Of a stretch of 12,867 nucleotides of DNA, positions 9,606 to 12,867 are shown in pieces. The stretch is taken from contig NZ_MCUW01000037.1 in NCBI RefSeq assembly GCF_002873335.1, positions 1,284 to 14,150 of the forward strand. The letters are read 5' to 3'. Source of the stretch: Vibrio sp. 10N.286.49.B1. Lineage in GTDB: Bacteria; Pseudomonadota; Gammaproteobacteria; Enterobacterales; Vibrionaceae. A model generated the notes under the pieces. The model had not been told where the DNA came from, ran no database searches, and was given only the letters and a program-made list of their open reading frames with translations. Numbering within the stretch: position 1 is the stretch's first letter; every line of letters starts with the position of its first letter. Made by a program: the position numbers and the translations under genes.

Positions 9606-10100
9606 TTAAGCCGCAGCTTCTTCTTTTTGGTCGCGAACAGCAGCGATAGTACGTACCAGCTTGCCAGCTGAAGCTTCTTTCATGCACATCATTAGGCGTG
9701 CAATCGCTTCGTCGTAAGTTGGTAGTGTCGCTAGTACATCAGCATCAGTAACTGCGCCTTCAAATGCAGCAGCTTTGATCTCGAATGTTTTGTTCTCTTT
9801 AGCGAAGTCTTTGAAAAGACGCGCTGCAGCACCAGGGTGCTCGTTAGAGAACGCAAGTAGGCTAGGACCAGTAAATGTGTCTTGTAGACACTCAAACTCA
9901 GTACCATCTACTGCACGGCGTGCTAGTGTGTTACGAACAACTCTCATGTAAACACCCGCTTCACGCGCTTGTTTACGTAGAGAAGTCATTGCGCCAACAC
10001 CAACGCCACGAGAATCAGCTACAACTGCAGAAAGTGCACCACTGGCTGCTTCGTTGACTTCAGCAACAATTGCTTTTTTGTCTTGAAGGTTTAAAGCCAT
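9606..10100 (-). CDS. rplJ: 50S ribosomal protein L10
   Basis: L10 anchors the L7/L12 dimers to 23S rRNA at the stalk base. In enterobacteria the L10(L12)4 complex also represses its own mRNA by binding the leader. The protein is 164 residues (E. coli: 165). The N-terminal RNA-binding half carries [15 protein letters not shown] and the [11 protein letters not shown] segment. The C-terminal helix from about residue 130, ending KEEAAA, binds the L7/L12 N-terminal domains. The start is the ATG at 10100-10098, with AGGAG 10 nt upstream. The frame remains open upstream for another 40 codons into the leader, but that stretch is non-conserved and contains the RNA structures, so it is not coding. A promoter and folded leader precede the gene. 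Confidence 0.98.
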   Translation of the reverse strand: MALNLQDKKAIVAEVNEAASGALSAVVADSRGVGVGAMTSLRKQAREAGVYMRVVRNTLARRAVDGTEFECLQDTFTGPSLLAFSNEHPGAAARLFKDFAKENKTFEIKAAAFEGAVTDADVLATLPTYDEAIARLMMCMKEASAGKLVRTIAAVRDQKEEAAA

Positions 10101-10331
10101 TTGGAATTTACTCCTGGTTGTTATTACACCACTCAGCATCATAATGATACCGAGAGCTAATACGGTGCTTTCCCATAAGCCAATTGATTTCGAAAAATCA
10201 ACCCGCCTTAAGTCGGGCACCGTCTACGTAGGTTTGATTAAGTTCAAATCGAAAAATGAACGCCTACGGTCTTGGACGGAGACTGACATTCCACAAGTGG
10301 ATTATCAGCCTCAACCACAAATTTTGATAGG
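10101..10331 (-). ncRNA. Structured L10 (rplJ) leader, probable autoregulatory element
   Basis: About 230 nt of 5' leader between the predicted start of transcription and rplJ. Helices read directly from the sequence are: an outer stem 10162-10168/10217-10223 (ACGGTGC/GCACCGT on the minus strand); inside it a 7-bp stem with a UUCG loop (10184-10201) and CCCG/CGGG (10202-10217); a two-part arm 10227-10232/10263-10268 with inner stem 10242-10246/10257-10261; and an 11-bp hairpin with two G-U pairs (10132-10154) 31 nt before the ATG. Position and folding match the known gammaproteobacterial L10 leader bound by L10(L12)4. I cannot place the exact protein-binding kink-turn by eye. Confidence 0.65.
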
Positions 10332-10337
10332 CGCAAA

Positions 10338-10365
10338 ATTATACATAATTTTTACGCCTATGCAA
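10338..10365 (-). promoter_or_regulatory. Candidate PL10 promoter for rplJL-rpoBC
   Basis: On the minus strand a perfect -10 box TATAAT (10343-10338) lies 16 nt after a weak -35 TTGCAT (10365-10360). Transcription should begin near 10331. The bases after the -10 box read TTTGCGCC, a GC-rich discriminator of the kind found at promoters under stringent control. E. coli has a promoter (PL10) in the same rplA-rplJ gap. The same bases form an imperfect AGGCG/CGCCT dyad at 10329-10359 with no U-run, so a terminator reading is unlikely. Confidence 0.65.
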
Positions 10366-10385
10366 GCTTTTAAGCGATTAGGCTA

Positions 10386-11087
10386 TTAAGCTTGTGTGTC
10401 CAGGGTACCCTGATCCACAGTAACGCCAGCACCCATAGTAGTAGAGATACTCACTTTCTTCAGGAAAACACCTTTCGCTGAAGACGGCTTAGCTTTCTTA
10501 AGAGCAACTAGAAGAGTCTCTAGGTTCTCTTGAAGCTGGTTAGCTTCGAAAGATACTTTACCGATTGTAGTGTGGATGATGCCGTTTTTGTCGTTACGGT
10601 AACGAACCTGACCAGCTTTAGCATTCTTAACCGCTTCAGCAACGTTAGGTGTTACAGTACCAACTTTAGGGTTTGGCATAAGACCACGTGGACCTAGGAT
10701 AGTACCTAGTTGACCAACAACGCGCATTGCATCTGGAGAAGCAACAACAACGTCAAAGTCCATTACGCCTTTTTTCACTTGCTCAGCAAGATCTTCCATA
10801 CCAACGATGTCTGCGCCAGCTGCTTTAGCGGCTTCAGCGTTTGCACCTTGAGTGAACACTGCTACGCGGATTTCGCGGCCAGTACCGTGCGGAAGTACAG
10901 TTGCACCACGTACGTTCTGGTCAGATTTACGAGCATCGATGCCTAGGTTAACAGCAACGTCTACAGACTCTACGAATTTAGCTGTTGCTAGTTCTTTAAG
11001 AAGAGCTACAGCTTCGTTGATGTCGTATTCTTTAGTTACTTCAACTTTGTCGCGGATTACGCGCATACGCTTAGTAAGTTTTGCCAT
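10386..11087 (-). CDS. rplA: 50S ribosomal protein L1
   Basis: L1 forms the mobile stalk near the ribosomal E site and, in E. coli, represses translation of its own L11-L1 mRNA. The protein is 233 residues, one fewer than in E. coli. The two-domain pattern is clear: domain I from both termini, and domain II around residues 68-160. The signature [15 protein letters not shown] sits at 132-146, and [11 protein letters not shown] near the C terminus. The start is the ATG at 11087-11085 ([15 protein letters not shown]). Its ribosome site, GAGGG, lies within the last codons of rplK, and only 4 nt separate the two genes, so translation of L1 is very likely coupled to that of L11. Confidence 0.99.
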   Translation of the reverse strand: MAKLTKRMRVIRDKVEVTKEYDINEAVALLKELATAKFVESVDVAVNLGIDARKSDQNVRGATVLPHGTGREIRVAVFTQGANAEAAKAAGADIVGMEDLAEQVKKGVMDFDVVVASPDAMRVVGQLGTILGPRGLMPNPKVGTVTPNVAEAVKNAKAGQVRYRNDKNGIIHTTIGKVSFEANQLQENLETLLVALKKAKPSSAKGVFLKKVSISTTMGAGVTVDQGTLDTQA

Positions 11088-11091
11088 GATC

Positions 11092-11520
11092 TTAACCCTC
11101 TACCACTAGGCCCATTGAACGAGCAGTACCCGCAATAGAACGTTTCATCGCTTCAATATCAGCACCAGTCATATCAGCAGCTTTAGTTTCTGCGATTTCT
11201 TGGATTTGAGCATCAGTAACAGTACCCACTTTTTCAGTGTTAGGACGGCCAGAGCCAGACTTAACGCCAGCAGCTTTCTTAAGAAGAACAGCAGCAGGTG
11301 GAGTTTTTGTTACGAACGTGAAAGAACGGTCACTGTAAACAGTGATAACTACTGGAGTAGGTAGACCTTTCTCAACAGATTCTGTTTTTGCGTTAAACGC
11401 TTTACAGAATTCCATGATGTTCACACCGTGTTGACCTAGAGCAGGACCAACCGGTGGACTAGGGTTCGCCATACCTGCTGCAACTTGCAACTTGATATAA
11501 GCTTCAACTTTCTTAGCCAT
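11092..11520 (-). CDS. rplK: 50S ribosomal protein L11
   Basis: L11 binds the GTPase-associated region of 23S rRNA with L10 and is needed for RelA activation and for binding of thiostrepton-type antibiotics. The protein is 142 residues, the usual length. The N-terminal domain carries the proline-rich [19 protein letters not shown] (21-39) with the conserved PPVGPALGQ loop. The C-terminal RNA-binding domain spans roughly 75-142 and includes the [13 protein letters not shown] segment. The start is the ATG at 11520-11518, with AGGAA 5 nt upstream. It is the first gene of the rplKAJL-rpoBC unit, after the nusG terminator, and leads directly into rplA. Confidence 0.99.
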   Translation of the reverse strand: MAKKVEAYIKLQVAAGMANPSPPVGPALGQHGVNIMEFCKAFNAKTESVEKGLPTPVVITVYSDRSFTFVTKTPPAAVLLKKAAGVKSGSGRPNTEKVGTVTDAQIQEIAETKAADMTGADIEAMKRSIAGTARSMGLVVEG

Positions 11521-11571
11521 GATATTTCCTAATGTTTGGGTTCAAACGCTAACCAATCGATCAGCTCCCCA
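11521..11571 (-). promoter_or_regulatory. rplK leader, possible L1 control site
   Basis: A short (about 50 nt) 5' leader if the candidate promoter is right. It holds a 5-bp hairpin with a 4-nt loop (GTTTG-AACC-CAAAC, 11547-11534) just before the AGGAA ribosome site, and a GGGGAGCTGATCG segment. In E. coli L1 represses by binding the L11 leader. The same role is expected here from gene order, but I cannot match the L1-binding motif base by base. Confidence 0.35.
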
Positions 11572-11577
11572 GTTTTC

Positions 11578-11607
11578 AATAAATACTTTCTGCAGTAATA
11601 CCTGCAA
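11578..11607 (-). promoter_or_regulatory. Weak candidate promoter for rplK
   Basis: On the minus strand TTGCAG (11607-11602) and TTTATT (11583-11578) are spaced by 18 nt, matching the consensus at 3 and 4 of 6 positions. The -35 begins inside the U-run of the nusG terminator. Some promoter is expected here because a terminator separates nusG from rplK, but these boxes are poor and another pair may be the real one. Confidence 0.3.
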
Positions 11608-11640
11608 AAAGGCGCGAAATTATAATCATAATTCGCGCCT
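11606..11640 (-). terminator. Rho-independent terminator after nusG
   Basis: On the minus strand GGCGCGAA-TTAT pairs with ATAA-TTTCGCGCC around a GATT loop with a single bulged base, and five T residues follow at 11610-11606. It lies 25 nt after the nusG stop codon. It separates the secE-nusG transcript from rplKAJL-rpoBC, though read-through cannot be excluded. Confidence 0.9.
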
Positions 11641-11665
11641 TAAACAACCCTAAAAAGGTGTTTTT

Positions 11666-12214
11666 TTAATCAAGTTTTTCAACTTGACCAAACTCGAGCT
11701 CAACCGGTGTTGCACGACCAAAGATCGAAACAGACACTTTAATGCGGCTCTTGTCATAATCTACTTCTTCAACGGTACCGTTAAAGTCAGCAAATGGACC
11801 ATCGTTCACACGTACCACTTCACCCGCTTCGAACATTGTTCTTGGACGAGGTGCTTCACTTGCTTTCTCTAGACGGTTAAGAATAGCGTCAGCTTCTTTG
11901 TCAGTGATAGGTGCAGGACGGTCAGAGGTTCCACCAATGAAGCCCATGACACGTGGCACACTACGCACCAAGTGCCAAGATTCATCGTTCATTAACATCT
12001 GAACGAGAACATAGCCTGGGAAGAACTTACGCTCACTTTTACGACGTTGGCCAGCGCGTATTTCCACAACTTCTTCAGTTGGTACTAGCACTTCACCAAA
12101 GTAGTCTTCCATCGCGTGCATTTTTATATATTCGCGAAGAGACTGAGCCACACGTCCTTCAAAACCAGAGAAGGCTTGAACAACGTACCAGCGTTTTTTC
12201 GGAGCTTCACTCAT
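11666..12214 (-). CDS. nusG: Transcription termination/antitermination factor NusG
   Basis: NusG rides on elongating RNA polymerase, suppresses pausing, and through its second domain contacts either Rho or ribosomal protein S10. The protein is 182 residues (E. coli: 181). The N-terminal NGN domain starts [19 protein letters not shown] and contains FFPGYVLVQ and [10 protein letters not shown] linker around 115-125 ([10 protein letters not shown]) leads to the C-terminal KOW domain, with [18 protein letters not shown] at about 131-148. The start is the ATG at 12214-12212, with AGAGGG overlapping the secE stop codon. Only 13 nt separate secE from nusG, so the two are cotranscribed and probably coupled. 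This is the housekeeping NusG, not an RfaH-type paralogue. Confidence 0.99.
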   Translation of the reverse strand: MSEAPKKRWYVVQAFSGFEGRVAQSLREYIKMHAMEDYFGEVLVPTEEVVEIRAGQRRKSERKFFPGYVLVQMLMNDESWHLVRSVPRVMGFIGGTSDRPAPITDKEADAILNRLEKASEAPRPRTMFEAGEVVRVNDGPFADFNGTVEEVDYDKSRIKVSVSIFGRATPVELEFGQVEKLD

Positions 12215-12227
12215 GAATTAAGACCCT

Positions 12228-12605
12228 CTATATCCCGGTTACTAAAGCCACTAGACGTACCATAATTCCATCAATACCCCATAGCGCCAGTGCCATAACA
12301 ACACTAACAGCTAAGACGATTAACGTGGTTTGCGTCGTTTCTTGGCGTGTAGGCCATACAACCTTACGTACTTCAACTCGTGCTTCACGAGCGAACAAGA
12401 TCGCAGCTTTACCTTTAGTCGTTGTTGCGGCAACACCAAGTGCTACTGCGATTAAAACAACCACACCTGCAGCGCGGATTACTACGGATAGCTCTCCATA
12501 CAGGTAATTACCCACAACAGCGGCGGCCAACAGAGCAAAAGCGACAATCCACTTCATTACATCTGCTGCATTCGAGCTTTCAGGAGCTTCAGCATTTGCT
12601 TTCAT
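12228..12605 (-). CDS. secE: Preprotein translocase subunit SecE
   Basis: An inner-membrane subunit of the SecYEG channel that clamps the two halves of SecY. The protein is 125 residues (E. coli: 127), and it is the long three-helix form typical of gammaproteobacteria. Hydrophobic segments lie at about 18-37, 40-60 and 93-113. The conserved cytoplasmic amphipathic stretch [13 protein letters not shown] is at 78-90. The start is the ATG at 12605-12603 ([15 protein letters not shown]), with AGG 8 nt upstream. The frame is open for 13 more codons upstream to an alternative start, but that stretch is not conserved in the family and has a worse context. It leads the secE-nusG pair, an order shared with E. 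coli. Confidence 0.97.
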   Translation of the reverse strand: MKANAEAPESSNAADVMKWIVAFALLAAAVVGNYLYGELSVVIRAAGVVVLIAVALGVAATTTKGKAAILFAREARVEVRKVVWPTRQETTQTTLIVLAVSVVMALALWGIDGIMVRLVALVTGI

Positions 12606-12805
12606 AAAACCAACCTGTGACAAGTCTTTACTAGACGACAACAACCCCGCTGTTGCAGGGCTTATTCCTTTGTGCTGGTGAAATATGAGTCAAACCAACA
12701 CCCTACAAAAAGACTCAGCAAGTATTTATGACTTACTCAGTCTTCAAAATCCTTTATTTATTCACCAAATTGGTGAATTTTGCGCCTCTATAAATAGTAG
12801 CGCAG
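12606..12805 (-). promoter_or_regulatory. secE upstream region, promoter not resolved
   Basis: About 200 non-coding bases rich in dyads. TGCGC/GCGCA (12781-12785/12800-12804) encloses an A/T core, and an imperfect stem at 12711-12743 is followed on the minus strand by a short T-run. A promoter for secE-nusG must lie here or beyond the window. One weak possibility is a TACTAT box at 12799-12794 followed by a GC-rich AGAGGCGC, but no good -35 matches it. No tRNA or upstream gene end is visible. Confidence 0.4.
12760..12778. promoter_or_regulatory. Perfect 19-bp dyad upstream of secE
   Basis: ATTCACCAA, one central A, and TTGGTGAAT form a perfect odd-centred inverted repeat of nine base pairs per arm. 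It is about 155 bp upstream of the secE start, between the upstream terminator and the gene. It could be an operator for a dimeric regulator or an RNA hairpin in a long leader. I do not recognise it as the site of a named regulator. Confidence 0.5.
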
Positions 12806-12833
12806 AAAAAGGGCATCAAATGATGCCCTTTTT
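12806..12833 (-). terminator. Symmetric terminator, probably of the unit upstream of secE
   Basis: GGGCATC, a 4-nt loop, and GATGCCC form a perfect 7-bp stem flanked by AAAAA and TTTTT, so it can work on either strand. On the minus strand it would end whatever is transcribed towards secE from outside the window. In E. coli tufB lies directly upstream of secE, but no tuf sequence is within these last 34 bases, so the upstream neighbour is unknown. Confidence 0.9.
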
Positions 12834-12867
12834 ACTAGTGGTTCGTCAAGATTTTGCTAAAAATTAA

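Noticed and set aside
10101..10220. 40-codon upstream extension of rplJ in the same frame
   Set aside because: The extension covers the folded leader, lacks family similarity, and the AGGAG-preceded ATG at 10100-10098 gives the exact family N terminus.
10329..10359. Terminator after rplA
   Set aside because: The dyad AGGCG/CGCCT is not followed by a U-run on the minus strand, and its core is better explained as the -10 region of a promoter.
12820..12849. Promoter with -35 TTGACG and -10 CATCAT reading towards secE
   Set aside because: The -10 and predicted start fall inside the terminator hairpin, and the -10 match is modest. Kept only as a remote possibility.
12685..12867. A plus-strand 60-codon reading frame starting [10 protein letters not shown], divergent from secE, with a GGTG just upstream
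   Set aside because: It runs straight through the symmetric terminator and the dyads, resembles no family I know, and is in a spacer best explained as regulatory. It could be reconsidered if conserved in relatives.
12834..12867. 3' end of a tRNA or tuf gene upstream of secE
   Set aside because: Only 34 bases remain past the terminator and they contain no acceptor stem, CCA end or recognisable coding tail.

Overview
The window carries the secE-nusG and rplKAJL-rpoBC gene block of a gammaproteobacterium, entirely on the minus strand, so gene order in the direction of transcription runs from high to low coordinates. Gene order, protein lengths and recalled sequence similarity (SecE, L7/L12, RpoB and RpoC especially) point to the Vibrionaceae, most likely the genus Vibrio. 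No species can be named from this alone. The coding content is core housekeeping. I found no new protein system; the less ordinary material is in the non-coding DNA.

Layout in transcription order. 12867-12606 is the non-coding region upstream of secE. It holds a symmetric terminator that probably ends the upstream unit, several hairpins and a perfect 19-bp odd-centred dyad. secE (12605-12228) and nusG (12214-11666) follow, closed by a rho-independent terminator (11639-11606). A short leader then opens rplK (L11) and rplA (L1), which are 4 nt apart. A 285-nt gap holds a good internal promoter with a perfect TATAAT and a highly folded L10 leader, before rplJ (L10) and rplL (L7/L12). A 249-nt gap with an attenuator-like terminator and two more stem-loops precedes rpoB (beta). 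An 84-nt gap leads to rpoC (beta'), which starts at GTG. A strong terminator lies 15 nt past the rpoC stop.

Beyond that terminator, positions 1-388 hold three near-identical tandem copies (periods 130 and 133 bp) of a 117-119 bp element. Each copy has inverted CGTCAT/ATGACG ends and a C-run/GGGG hairpin at one end. The array starts at the window edge, so it probably continues outside. Positions 389-574 contain only inverted repeats and no recognisable gene.

How the parts work together. The genes make the catalytic subunits of RNA polymerase, the elongation factor that couples it to Rho or the ribosome, four 50S proteins of the L1 and L11/stalk regions, and one Sec translocon subunit. The control logic visible here is that known for enterobacteria: an L1-controlled L11-L1 mRNA, an L10(L12)4-controlled leader on rplJL, and an attenuator that sets RNA polymerase subunit output below L7/L12 output. 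Regulatory assignments are inferred from position and fold, not demonstrated.
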